NCBI GenBank assembly: GCA_948567375.1 | Contig: OX419757.1 | Location: 24,242,001 to 24,306,000 of the forward strand | Length of the DNA: 64,000 nucleotides | Origin: Lunularia cruciata | Taxonomy: Eukaryota > Streptophyta > Marchantiopsida > Lunulariales > Lunulariaceae | Direction of reading: 5' to 3' | Shown: in pieces, positions 43,961-55,585 of the stretch | Layout of the letters: each line of letters opens with the position of its first letter | Numbering within the stretch: position 1 is the first letter of the stretch | Notes under the pieces: generated by a model | Database searches by the model: none | What the model saw: the letters and a program-made list of their open reading frames with translations, nothing else | Told to the model about the DNA's origin: nothing | Made by a program: the position numbers and the translations under genes

Positions 43961-44701
43961 TGTAACACCCATTTGTGGATGTGTGTGGTATTGTGATATT
44001 TAGTTTAGTATTACAAGTACTTAAGAGATATTATTTATATAGAGATAAAGGATGGTTCTACATTAGTCATGATTAGCTAAAGTTATTCATAGTTAAGATA
44101 GAGGGAACCTTACTTTAGAGGAAGTGGAAAAGATGAGCACCACTATTTTGGATTCCAGTGTGTTGACTTGGTATTATTCCTTGGTGTTTGGCTTTGGAGA
44201 AAGAGTTGAGAGCTCTTGGGCCCATAAGCCTTTTTGTTTTGGATTCTTCTTTAGTCCAAGGATAGCCCATGTGAAGGAATCCTTGACTTAGTGGTTGGGT
44301 CAAGATAAGATCACATGCTAAGTGGAATATACCCATGTGAATGGATATTCCTTTATACTTTTTGACTTTACTTGACTTTTTGCCTAGTAACTTGAAATAC
44401 TCCAATAATTAGTAACTTTAGTGCGTAACTATTTCACAAGTATATAAATAAGGGGTGAGGAGGTACTCATCATCCTTTCATTTGCAACTATCTCTCTCTC
44501 ATTGAGTTCTAGTGAGCAATGTCTTGAGTCTTGGAGTGTTAGCCTTGGTAGAGTATGATGGAGTTGCGGTTCCTTGTCTTCTTAGTCCATGGTGCACTAC
44601 CATAATAGCCATTAGAGGTTCATCTTGAGTGAGAGACATGCCGGCTCATAGCCAAAACCTCTACCTTCATTAAATGTTGTTCAAGCACTTTCTATCTGTC
44701 A
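43961..44701 (+). mobile_element. Solo LTR, family Y
   Basis: 741 bp, TGTAACACCC ... TCTGTCA, with a TATA box (TATATAAATA at 44,441-44,450) in the expected LTR position. Flanks AGGCCA (43,955-43,960) and AGGCA (44,702-44,706) are a near-match target-site duplication. It interrupts the copia frame after YTRR. The same LTR on the minus strand occurs at 1-80 plus 6,487-6,610. Confidence 0.8.
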
Positions 44702-44706
44702 AGGCA

Positions 44707-45954
44707 CCAGGGGTTTGCACTCAAGATCAAAAATATGATGCACTATTGGACTCCGCTAATGCACTAAGCATGCATTTTTCTGCATTTGACCCTGATCGTA
44801 ACACATATGAAGCTGCTATCATTGGACCTGATTCTAGTAAATGATTTGAGGCCATTCAAGATTAGATTTAGTCCATGGAGAACAATCAAACATGGGTCAT
44901 CACTGAGTTACCAGCAGGTTGCAAGGCAGTCACCTTAAGTGGATTTTTAAGAAGAAATATGATGCACAAGGCTTGATCCAAAAGGTACAAGGCTAGACTT
45001 GTTGCTTGTGGTTTCTCTCAAGTTCCAAGTATTGACTACACAGACCTACTCTCTTGTTGTCAAGTTGACAACAATTTGTGTGTTGCTTGCTTACTCAGCT
45101 TAGAATGATTTGGAAGTGCATGCTCTTGATGTCAACATAGCTTTTCTCGATGATGCATTGACTTAGAAAATATACATGCACATTCCTCTTGGCTTGCTGA
45201 CTCTTGACCAACACAAGCACAACAAGCCAATAAACAAGGTAAATTGGTTTTATAGCTCTACAAGGCTTTGTATGGTCTCAAATAGTCTGCCAAACAATGG
45301 TATAACAAGTTTGATCAGTTGTTACTAGGTTTGGGATTTGAGGGCTCTAGAGCTGATTCTAATCTCTATATCTTCCATTCTGGTTCTCATTTTGTCATCT
45401 TACCTCTTTATGTAGATGATTGCATCGTTGCTAGCAATAATCTTCTCTTCTCCTCTCTATCAAAGAGTCTCTTAAACATGGTTTTGAGATGACTGATCTG
45501 GGAGAGATTAGTCATTGTCTTCAGTTGCAAGTCACAAGAGACAAAAAACAAAGAAAGGTCATTCTATCTCAAGAGAGATATTTAAGAGAGATTCTTACTT
45601 GTTTTCATATGCAAGACTGTAAACCTTTTTACAATCCTGTAGAGTCAGGAGTGAGATTAAGTCTTCAGGATTGTCCAAAAACTGATCAAGAGAGAGAGTA
45701 TGTGAAGACAATACCTTACCAATCTGCAGTGGGGAGTTAGATGTGGGCTATGGTCAGCACTAGGCCTGATCTGGCTTATGTTGTCAGTTCAATTGCCAAG
45801 TATATGGCAAATCCTGGCCTAAACCATTGGAAGGATTAAAAGGATTTTTTGGTACATTCATGGTACATTGTCATAAGGCCTAATTTACAGTGCATCTAGT
45901 ACTCCCATTCATGGGAATTTTGACTCAGATTGGGGAGGAGATCAAGACACAAGA
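44707..45954 (+). pseudogene. Copia reverse transcriptase and start of RNase H
   Basis: Pieces: CKAV...WIFKKKYDAQG near 44,920, then KTRLVACGFSQ-like (44,985-45,030), SALYGLKQSAKQWYNKF (about 45,262-45,310), GSRADSNLYIFHSGSHFVIL and the catalytic LYVDDCIVASNN (about 45,405-45,440). 45,489-45,740 is open: MTDLGEISHCLQLQVTRD and ILSQERYLREILTCF, a block typical of copia RT. RNase H begins with STRPDLAYVVSSIAKYM and FDSDWGGDQDTR and breaks at 45,954 where the Z pair is inserted. Confidence 0.85.
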
Positions 45955-46513
45955 TGTCATGCATATATACATTGCTACAAAACATACATCAATGTCAACA
46001 TCATACACTATAAAAGAACAACTCACACATAAGTCATACATAAACTCTAAAGTGCCACAGTCAAATTAGTTCATTTACACAACTCAACTCACACTCAATC
46101 AGATCAGTACTTGATCTATCACTCTATAATTTGCCAACAATTGAGCATTGATCATAGTCAAGCCACACCCACTCTAGCTAAGAGAACCCAGGTGATGCTT
46201 ATTGGCCTCTATCCACCATAGCTAGGAACTCAAAGGCTCAACATCAGAGAAGTGAGCTCTCTGGAGCTGCACTTCAAAAGTATACCTCCTAGACTTGAGC
46301 TAGGTCTCAAGCCCTAACGGTCCCGTTGATAGCACACCCAACGGTGCAAACGGTGCAAAGTGACAATGGGCCTCACCATGAAGTCTATACCCTTAACACA
46401 AAATTTGACCATGGAAAAGTAGTCTACAAGTAACTGCTAAAATACCTCTAACCATTGTCATTGCAACTCCAATGTCTGAGAAGTCTAGATGCAATACTAC
46501 AAATGGCGTGACA
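45955..46513. repeat. Z LTR copy 1 (complete)
   Basis: 559 bp. Shares AATCAGATCAGTACTTGATC, AAGCCACACCCACTCTAGC, GCTCAACATCAGAGAAGTGA and TCTAGATGCAATACTACAAA with the other copies at 55,133-55,585 and 55,860-56,340. Confidence 0.85.
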
Positions 46514-46515
46514 GT

Positions 46516-46620
46516 TGTCATGCGTATATACATTGCTACACAGCATACATTGTTGTCAACATCATACACTATAGAAGCATAACTCACACATAAGTCATAC
46601 ACAACTCTAAAGTGCTACAA
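46516..46620. repeat. Z LTR copy 2, first fragment
   Basis: Matches the first 105 bases of Z copy 1 (TGTCATGCGTATATACATTGC ... AAAGTGCTACAA). The remainder, exactly what this lacks, is at about 55,133-55,585. Confidence 0.85.
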
Positions 46621-47595
46621 TCGCCTCCCTAGCTGATGGTTAGGTCCTTCTAACTCCAGATAGCCATCTATTCTAAGTATATGGTATACCCTATGATGGG
46701 CAAAGATTAGGAGGCTAGGTGCTATCAAGCCCCATCGTTAGTTGCCTATCTGCAATCTATACCATATAAAGGAAGAACTAGTTATAGATCTAGGACATAA
46801 CCACTATCTCTGAGGAACCATTATGAGGAGTGGAGTCATACATGCCATATGCCATCTTCTTGAATAGCTATCACACATGAACATAGTAGCAACTCCATTA
46901 GAAGAGCCACATAACATACATATGCCCGTACAAGTGCCAAGCTTGGGTTCATAGTACCATCAATGTTTGGGAGGTGGCATGATGCACAATTGTGCACATG
47001 ATCCTTCTAAACAACAACATCATGTCCTTCCAACACAAGGACTTCAGATGGCAAAACCTCATGCACTCTCAAGATAGTATGGCATGTCAAAACATCAAGT
47101 GTCATTGGTGTTGTCTACTATAGATATACATAGAGACCTAGATGACATTGATTGATCGAGGGTCTATAACCTCCTCCTCAAATAGTAGCATAATGTGAGG
47201 TATCCCTATGCTGCCAAGTTCTCAAAGGCCATTGGCATCAATCTCCAAAAGATCTCTTCCAATTGAGAACATGCGCTCACCCATACATCTAGATCATCCA
47301 AGTCCAAGACTATAGTAGCATCTTGAAAAATGGTTGCACGTAAATTTGGATCTTGTCCATAGAGTAGGAAGTAAGGAGAGAAGGATGTTAAGGAGGCTTC
47401 TGAAGCGCTAGCCCATGGTCAATAAAGGTAATTAGAGATCCCAATCTCCCAAGTGGCCTCTCTACAAACCATAATTTCACAAACCTCTCTTCACTGTCTG
47501 AACCACTCTCTTTGCTAATCCATCTACCTTAGTGTAATCTCAAGAGGTAGTATGATGATCAATCAAAGCCTTGTTACACAACACCTACAACTTCC
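46621..47595 (-). other. 3' part of gypsy G, unassigned
   Basis: Should hold the integrase C-terminus and 3' LTR, but no motif is readable. A 14-bp palindrome TGCACAATTGTGCA lies near 46,985. Confidence 0.35.
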
Positions 47596-48110
47596 CTAAT
47601 AGCTTTGTAAGGGATCAATCAAAACCTCAATTGGTGCACCAAAATGATTGAGAACCCAATCTAGAAATGAGTAAGCCATCCCTTCACTAGACTTGTTAGG
47701 AAGTGCCACCAACTCAATCCACTTAGAGAAGTGCTCCACCATCACCAAAATGTACTGATGATGTCTCACAATCAACGGTAATGGTCCAATAAAGTCCCAA
47801 CTCCAGCAGTAACCCAACTCCATGATAGGTAATGGGTATAATTGTGGCATAGGAGCATTCAATGATGCTCTAACTTGGTCACAAACCACCCATCTAACAA
47901 CAAACTATTGTACATTAGTCAGCATACTATGCGACCAATAATGACTCTAGAGTAAGTTATATGTATGCTTTCCTCTAAAATTTTCTAGCTCCTCATGAGC
48001 ATGATGGACCAACTATGGTCTTTGAGATGGAAGTGGTACTACTCTCACTCTACCATCTTCTCATACATGCAAAAGGTGTTTGCACTCCAATCTGAACCGC
48101 TTAGCTTGCT
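47596..48110 (-). pseudogene. Integrase of gypsy G
   Basis: 47,889-47,596 is open: WSWDFIGPLPLIVRHHQYIL, VMVEHFSKWIELVALPNKS and FLDWVLNHFGAPIEVLID, the integrase core up to the second catalytic Asp, then it diverges. Upstream (47,890 to about 48,000) are remnants of the zinc-binding region (KHTYNLL, VVCDQVRAS). The third catalytic residue is not seen. This core resembles the integrase of Tat/Athila-like or other non-chromodomain gypsy elements more than that of elements 1-4. Confidence 0.75.
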
Positions 48111-48454
48111 AAAGAATAGAGTCTCTCTCCTTGGTCCCAATTGTGCCACCCACAACACCAATGCAAAGATAGTCCACCACTAAGACATCATCATGAATGT
48201 CTTGTTGAACTATACTATTATCTCCACTCTTTGGATTTGTGACCTCAATAACTCCTCTTGTATACACTAAGAGAGATACCACCAAAGCCTTGGAAAATAT
48301 ATAGAGAAAGGCATATGCTTGCCAACTAGGCACCATCTCTTCCTCTATTTCATCATGCCAACGTGCTGGGATCCTACTAGCTGGGACATGGGTTTCTACT
48401 CAACCCATCTACATCATGGTTCACCACTCCAAGTCTGTGAATAACCGTGAAATC

Positions 48455-49800
48455 ATACTCCTATAAAATCAGAGCCCATCGTGCAAGTTTCCCTAAAAGC
48501 TTGTTGGACTCTATAAACCACTTTTGTGGTTGATGATCAGTGATGAGAGTAAAGTGGTTACCAAATAGGTAACATTGGAAATGTGCTACTGCCCATATTG
48601 CTACCAAGCACTCTCCCTCATATGAACTATACTTTGCCTCCATTGAATTGTTGGAGCAACTAGCATAGGCCACCACAAACTCCTTCCCCTCATCATCATG
48701 TTGGGTGAGCACTACTCTAAGCCCAAATATACTCCAATCAGTATGAACCTGAAATGGTCATCCTCTAGTCGGTCTCCTCAAAATGGGAGCAAATGTCAAC
48801 CTCTCCTTGAGCTCTACAAAAGCTCTCTCATGCTCATCTCCCCAACACCACTCTTGTGTAAGCTTGGTCATTTCGTGAAAGCCTTGGCAATGGCACTGAA
48901 TCCTCTAACATAGCGGCTATAAAAGCTCACCAACCCAAGGAATGCTCGCACTCTGCTCATATTTGTAGGTCAGGGAATACATGCAATAGCCTCCACCTTG
49001 GTCTGCTGAACACCAAGTCCACCAGGGTAGATAGTCTGATGCAAATACTTAGCCTGCTAATGGAAGAACCTACACTTCCCAAGATGTAATTTGAGTCCAT
49101 GAGATCTCAACCTCTCAAACACCTCCAAAAACTATCACTCATGCTCCTCCACAGTAGTGCTATAAACCAAAATGTCATCAATATAGCACCGAGCAAAATC
49201 TAGGATCCATGATCCTCTAGAACTCGGGAGGGGCATTCTTTAAATGGTAAGAAATTCTATTGATATAACACATCCTTACCGTGAGGATCAATAGCCCAAA
49301 ATTTTATCTTGGACTTATCTTGCTCCTTGATTGGCAATTGATGATATCTTGCTTGAAGATCCAAAGTACTAAAGACCTTTGCATGCCCAGCTGCATCAAA
49401 GATCTATTTTGGTATAGGCATGGCATACCAATCAGCCCTAGTCTATCAATTGATAATATGGTAATCTCCACACATCTGCCTATTTGTGTAGTTGCCATGC
49501 ATATCCTTTGTGGCTAGCATCACTATAGCTGATGCATACTCTCTATGTGAAATCTCTACCAAACTAGCCTCAAAAAGGTCTCTAATCCAACTCTGAATCA
49601 ATGTCCTTTCCATATCATTATATAGATAAGGATGTTGGAACACTAGTGTATTGCTAGTCAACTCAATCCAAGTACCATGTCCTTTTAGAGCACCTAAATC
49701 CTTCATACTGAAGGCAAATAACTCGTGTAGCTCGTCAAGAACCTTCAAACTCTCCGTCTTTCTTCTCCTATAAGCTTGGGTCCAAGATTTGGCTCCCAAG
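48455..49800 (-). pseudogene. Reverse transcriptase and RNase H of gypsy G
   Basis: 49,799-49,446 is open, with IELTSNTLVFQHPYLYNDME, IRDLFEASLVEISHREYASA and NRQMCGDYHIIN (RT start). Around 49,200-49,150 the minus strand reads DFARCYIDDILVYSTTVEE, an intact catalytic YIDD. 48,712-48,461 gives RNase H: EGKEFVVAYASCSNNSMEAK, GECLVAIWAVAHFQCYLFG and FTLITDHQPQKW. Order and motifs are those of Ty3/gypsy pol. Frameshifts separate the pieces. Confidence 0.82.
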
Positions 49801-52660
49801 TATACTTTGTAACTATTGTAGGAGTAGAAGACATACTAATTGGCTGCTACATTGGGCCCATGGGAGCAGTAGTGTCATGCTCCCAACCACTAGAGGTCCC
49901 AACCTCAGTGTGAAAAATTCCTTCCACTTTGGTTGCAAGCTCCACACGTCCTCTAGCAGCATCCCAAGTAGACCAAGGGTGTAATCCAAGTAGCTCACGC
50001 TCACCTAGATGGACTCCAAGTAGACCACACTCCCTAGTAGCTACTGGTTGTGTCCCAAGAATACCATGTCCACTCGGTCCATCGGCCCCAACATGTGCTT
50101 GAATAGTCTTGATAGGCACATGGCTCACAAGTGTCCAAGTGGTGATGCCTATCAAGCGCATCCTACACTGCTCTACAAAGCCAAGGCTCACAATCTAGGT
50201 CAAATAATTTGAGTCCATAGGCTGATCTAACACCTAATGCCTGGATGTCTCTAACAATGCTAGAATAACAAGAAGACCAATGAAAAAACCCATCATCCAC
50301 TCTCTTTCTCATCAGTGTTAGGCTCCACCAATTGCTATAACTATGAGTCCCAAACCAGTCCAAGACCTCCCTCTCAAAACGCATGATAGCTTGGGAAACT
50401 CATAAGTGTGAGAAAAGCAGCTCTAGGCTGTCCAACTAGGTTCACCACTACCATAGGTGACCTATCAGCCACTATCACTATCTAAGACTGACGCCCAACA
50501 TCCAAGATGTCATCAATAATGATATGGTCTAGTCTTTGAATCCCATCATAAGCACGTTGTAGAACCTCTCTAGGTAAGAGGTTTATCCACCAAAGACAAA
50601 GATGATGAGCCCATGATCCCACTCTGGTTGTATCTAACAAAATAGCATATCCTATCTAAGAATCAACTTGATGTGTACTTGCCACCACCCGGGTGTGAGA
50701 ATCACCCATCAAAGGGACATTCTCCAAAATGCAAGCTAAAGAAACGGATTGATGAACCTAAAGATGTCAAATTATGTGTAATATCTCCCAAAACACACCA
50801 GAATGGGGATCCTGAAGACCCAAATCTTAGCCAGCATGTGTATGTCCCCAACATGGCCATCCATCCAATCACCAAGTGAATAGGACCATGTCTCTCCAAG
50901 TCCTGGCGCCCCCAGCAAGGAAATGTCTATTGGTAGGGTCCTTTTGGTAACCTTTGACTACTAACATTGGTAATAACTCAAGATACCAATAAGCCAAGTG
51001 TGCCACATGATATGGAGAGACTCGCCTAGCATTTTCATCTCTCTCCACATACAAGTACCTTTGTACTCATATACCCGCCTATAGGACCGTAGTTAGTCTA
51101 GTGCTAGTCCCACCAAAAAACTCCAATAGACATACTCTCTCTATTGGATATTGCCAAGCAATGAGTGTAGTATCCAGAGGTGTCAAGGTAATTGACTCTG
51201 GAGTCTCATCCTCACACTCATCTCCTAGTGGTACAAAGGCTCCACTCCAAGCCTACTACACTAACCGATCTACATGTTGCTGCAATGCCTCCTCTGAAAT
51301 TCCACAATGGAACATCCAAGATGGATGGAACAATCCCACTCGTACTCTAAATCCGAGTGATCTCCTTTGGTATTGGAGTATCCTCTGCATGGCCGTTCCC
51401 CTCCAATAAGTCACCAGGCCAAGTAACAGCACCACTAAAAGCTGAAACTAATGTTGCCATGGTCTCAGACTGTAGTGAGCCAAGACTACCACTATTGAAG
51501 GATATTGGTAGGCAACATACTCATTACTCATCTGACTGCCAACCTGGTCTATAGGAGGTTGTCTTCTCCCAATAGTCAATATTGAAACCTATGGGGTATA
51601 ACACTGCTCCTCCAACTAGCACATCATATGCCTCAGCTATAGTTGCAATGGCCTAAGCTCTCATCACAGAGCTATCAATCGGATGATTGGGCTGAATCTG
51701 AACAACAAGCTCCCCACGTATGATATATTGTGTCAAACCACCACCTAGAGATGTTTGGATCTGAAATAGACACCTCTCCACATTGGTCTTCTGTAACTCC
51801 AGACTGACAATTGTAGCCTTCTCCAACATGAAGGGCTACGCACCTTCTATGGTGTATAAACCTTCCTTGAGGGTCCCACCAAATGAAAAATCCCATTTTG
51901 GTTATCCAACAAGACAACACCAAGTGTAAATCATACCCGCTCAAAGGCTAGTCTAGCTAGTAACTCCTCCAATCTAGCCGTTGTTGCATGCCACAAACCA
52001 TTGGTCACTAAGCAAATCCATGCTCCTCAACCAAGTCAACTCCACTATAAACCACCTTTCTTTATTAGTAGGAACTACATCATCCCTACCCTCACAAAGC
52101 ATGGAAGCCAACCGGAACACTAAGGCTAGATCAACTCCCAATGTAAGCATGTCATTGGCTAAAAATAAAGGAGAGCGCATAATCAGTTGAGCTGCTCCCA
52201 ACATTGTGCTAGACTCAATCTATGAAGTAGCAAGTGACTAACTAGTAGGTAGTCCATCATGCATCCCATCACCACCTACCACACCTACACTAGGATGTCT
52301 AGGAGCCATGGATGACATCTGTAGGGCCTTAGAGAGCATGAAAGACTAAAAAAGTCCAACTTGTCTCCCAACCTCTCCTCTCTGTAGGTCCAACTCCCTT
52401 GATGCCCCTCTAGGCTTTGGAGCATGTATTGCACTCCTAATCATTGCGGTGGAGGCATCTACCTATGCTGCTCTGCACATGAAATCCAAGGCATCTCTAT
52501 CACCGGCATATGAGGTGGAAGCCTCAACACCCGAATCTAAGCTCCTCTCAACTATGGTTGTTCTAGCCAATCTCTACTCCAACTACTCAATGCAAGTAGT
52601 CATGGGTGTATGAGAAGTAAGTGCAAGTATTGCACCTCTATTAGGTGTGGATCCTCTACC
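49800..52660 (-). pseudogene. Long coding-like linker between gag and RT of gypsy G
   Basis: About 2.9 kb on the minus strand, longer than the usual protease linker of a few hundred bases. It contains several coding-looking stretches: 50,191-49,847 (TTWTLVSHVPIKTIQAHVGA), 50,899-50,702 (WMAMLGTYTCWLRFGSSG), 51,054-50,869 (AHLAYWYLELLPMLVVKGYQ) and 51,944-51,675 (SGYDLHLVLSCWITKMGFFI). A protease should be within it, but no clear DTG/DSG block was found. I recognise none of the rest; it may be an extra ORF or inserted sequence. Confidence 0.45.
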
Positions 52661-52666
52661 ACCACC

Positions 52667-53770
52667 TCAAGCACCTCGTCTTCCATGACTTGATGCTCCT
52701 CTACCACCTACCATAGCACCCCTACCACTCCGTAACTTTGGGTGTAGGTCAAAGCACCAATCACTAGTATGACCAAATCTATGGTAATGCTCACACTGCC
52801 TCTGTGCTTGTTGTGATTCACCAGAGGTATCAAGTCCATTGCCTTGAGGGCACTCTCTCCTATGGTGAGGTCCACCATAATTCCAACAAGCAACACTGCT
52901 CACTAGTTGCTATTGACCCAAAAATGAAGGTAGCTAGTAAGCCCTCCACTTGCTTTATAGGACCTAAGTTGTCCACCCTATCCTCAAAAACCAACTAGGC
53001 AAAGTGCACTCTACTGCACTCTAGAAGAAGTCACAACTATGGATGAGGTCTTGCTACCAAATCTAGATGTCAACACTCTCTCCTCCACCATGTTGAGCTC
53101 AATACGCTCAGCCAAATCAAAGACCATTGCCAAAGTGGGCAAAGTAGCCTGTAACAATGTAGCATCATGAACTCTATGTTTGCAACTCCCTGTCTAGTAT
53201 CCCATAACCAAATTGGACTACTTGGGCCTAAGTAACTCCCTAAGTGAAACTAATCAGCCATCTCATACAAGTGTATGCCTCATGTAGGCTCTCTCCATCC
53301 TTCTGTTGGAACTCTTGCAAGCTCCTAAACTTATCAATCTGCACTCCTTGGTAATTTTCCCACAAACACTGGAAGAACTCCAGCATGGGGTTAAACCCCA
53401 ATACTACACCACCTCCCGTAGTGGTACCCCCACTCATAGTAATACTATCTCTAGCTAGTGCACCTCCACTAGCGCCACCAATGCTACTTGAGCTAGAACT
53501 CATGGGTGAATCCCTTCCATGATATGAAAGGTGTGAACAAAGTTGGGTTCCGCATCTATTGCAGATCACACCAACTATCAAACTCCTAGATGAAGTCATC
53601 CAACTCAATGGTACCCATTGTACCAAAGTAACACTTGGAGCCCTTAGAGACCCCATAAATTTTTTCCATGTTCCACACCAATGATATGGACACACCAAGT
53701 GCACTCTCAACTAAATCAACTCCTATGTCAAACTCCAACTCAGAGTCAATATCCTCACTCATTGGGACTT
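52667..53770 (-). pseudogene. Gag of gypsy G with two zinc knuckles
   Basis: 53,710-53,240 includes a Ser/Gly-rich segment and FFQCLWENYQGVQIDKFRSL followed by EFQQKDGESLHEAYTCMRWL, the classical retrotransposon gag block. 52,903-52,667 includes CWNYGGPHHRRECPQ and CEHYHRFGHTSDWCFDLHP, two zinc knuckles in tandem (first with Cys to Tyr, second with Cys to Tyr/His changes), then an Arg/Gly-rich tail. Zinc knuckles bind the element RNA. Frame changes separate the two parts. Confidence 0.75.
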
Positions 53771-53778
53771 GAGATACA

Positions 53779-53790
53779 TTTTGATACCAA
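53779..53790 (-). other. Primer-binding site of gypsy G
   Basis: The minus strand reads TTGGTATCAAAA, complementary to initiator-Met tRNA, one base from a CA (minus strand) that would end the 5' LTR. Confidence 0.75.
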
Positions 53791-53791
53791 G

Positions 53792-55132
53792 TGCCACTAT
53801 AAGTAAACCAACTATGTCTATAGGGCTATCTCCTCTAGAATCCGTAAAGAACTCCTTTGTGACAAAATAACCATAAATCACAAATTGCAAACCACAACTT
53901 CAAGTACCCCACCAAGTGCCAACACCACCAAATACCAACACCAACCAAGCACCACCCACTACTATAGCCTTAACTATGACAACTATACCAAGGGAAAGAG
54001 CAACATGTAACATGCCATCATAACACGCACTCTCACAGTCTAAAGGTCATCACTTCCTACCTCATTGGAGAGAAACAAAGGTAGTCTAATTGGTCTTCAC
54101 TCCAACCTCACTACCAGAGCACACCATAGCACCAAAGGTCAAATTCAAGGCACCTCACACAAACATGGTGCACAAATAGGAACCAAAGAATGGAGGGGGT
54201 CCACTCACAAGAAATCTAAACAAAGATACTCCATTTCATAAAACAACATTGGACTGACTTTGCCACAATTTGGCATTTGATATAATAAGAGTTCCTATTT
54301 ATGTCTTAAGCTACTTGGATCACCAAGAATAGGATCAAACTGTCTTTGTTAGCCAAAGCTGCATGTGTATAAATAACAATGGAACAATCACTAGGACAAC
54401 AAGTGAGGGTAGACCAGTTGGCTAGGGCACCATTCTAAGAACCAAAGATCTAGGAGTCAAACCCCATTGTGCACAATCTAGCAAGATGGGCAGATTTTGC
54501 CAAACAATGACCAACATCTACTCTAAACTAGCTAGCCTCACGCCAACAAGCTATCTTGTTGGCCCTTCTAGGCCTTTGTAGCCTCTTATAGCCCACAACT
54601 CTATGCCTTGAAGCCTCTAAACGCCCAAATGAGGCCTTTCTTCTTGCCACTTTGAACCCTCTCCAAATCTGGCAAAACTCCTCTAAGTCTGGCCAAAATT
54701 TGACGTAAACTCTAGCAAAAATTTGATGTGAATCTCTAAAGTTGGCCGACCACCAAATCATCCGCTAACTCTTCACTCAAGCCAAATTGAAAAAATAGGT
54801 TTCTCCAAATTCCAAATTCATAGGGGTTGGTTCTCAACTCCATCTTCAATTTCACTTTCTAAGCCCAACTCGCAACAAATTGGTCCTACTTTCACCTCTT
54901 GAGCTCAAAACCACAACTACTACTTGAAAATTGCTTCTCTTTGCTTGAAATTTGGCCAGCACTTCCACACACCGTCTGCCTCACTACTAAATTTGCATCA
55001 AACAAATGAGCTTTTTCACACTAGGGGAAAAATTGAACTCCAATCTAGCTACTAATGATCAACAAATCTTGGAGATACCACCAACACTCTTAATTCTTGC
55101 ACCCAATTTCCCCCGAACCTCACTTCTCTAAT
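53792..55132 (-). repeat. Presumed 5' LTR of gypsy G
   Basis: About 1.34 kb between the primer-binding site and the resumption of Z copy 2. The minus strand contains ATTTATACAC near 54,370, a possible TATA box. No second copy exists in the window to confirm the ends. Confidence 0.5.
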
Positions 55133-55585
55133 GTAATCAGTTTGTTTACAAAACTCTACTCACACTCAATCAGATCAATACTTGATTTGTCACTCCATAA
55201 TTTGCCAAAAATTGGCATTGATCACAGTCAAGCCACACCCACTCTAACTAAGAGAATCCAGGTGATGCTCACCGGCCTCTGTCCACCATAGCCAAGAACT
55301 CAAAGGCTCAACATCAAAGAAGTGGGCTTTTTGGAGCTGCAATTCAAAACTGGATCCCCTAGACTCGAGCTAGGTCTCAAACCCTAATAGTTCCGTTGAC
55401 GGCACATCCAACGGTGTGAATGGTGCAAAGTGATGGTGGAACCCACCACAAAGTTAATACTCCAAACAAAAAATCTGACCATTGGAAAGTATTCTACGAG
55501 TAACTGCTAAAATACCTCTAACCACTTTATCATTGCAACTCTAGTGTCTAAGCAATCTAGATGCAATACTACAATTGGGGTGACA
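55133..55585. repeat. Z LTR copy 2, second fragment
   Basis: Continues Z copy 2 after gypsy G and ends GGGGTGACA. Directly afterwards the copia RNase H frame resumes. Confidence 0.85.

Larger units (their letters stand above)
46621..55132 (-). mobile_element. Ty3/gypsy element G, large, in Z copy 2
   Basis: An 8.5-kb minus-strand element between the two halves of Z copy 2. Reading leftward from a long presumed 5' LTR (53,792 to about 55,132): primer-binding site, gag with two zinc knuckles, a long linker of about 2.9 kb, RT, RNase H, and integrase. No 3' LTR was found on the left; 46,621-47,590 has no match to the presumed 5' LTR. It is not close to elements 1-4. Frames are broken. Confidence 0.75.
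45955..55585. mobile_element. Back-to-back Z LTR pair, the second split by gypsy G
   Basis: A 9.6-kb insertion in the copia RNase H: the frame GGDQDTR before 45,955 continues as RSISGYYIIFYNAIVYWSSK after 55,585. Z1 (45,955-46,513, TGTCATGCAT ... GGCGTGACA) is followed after two bases (GT) by Z2 (46,516-46,620 resumed at about 55,133-55,585). Flanks CAAGA and AAGAA overlap in AAGA, an imperfect duplication. Orientation is unclear because both directions give TG...CA. Confidence 0.75.

Noticed and set aside
46621-55132. Helitron ends: insertion between A and T, starting TC and finishing CTAA
   Set aside because: The contents are a gypsy element with primer-binding site and pol genes, no hairpin was seen before CTAA, and no Rep/helicase is present. 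The ends are likely coincidence.
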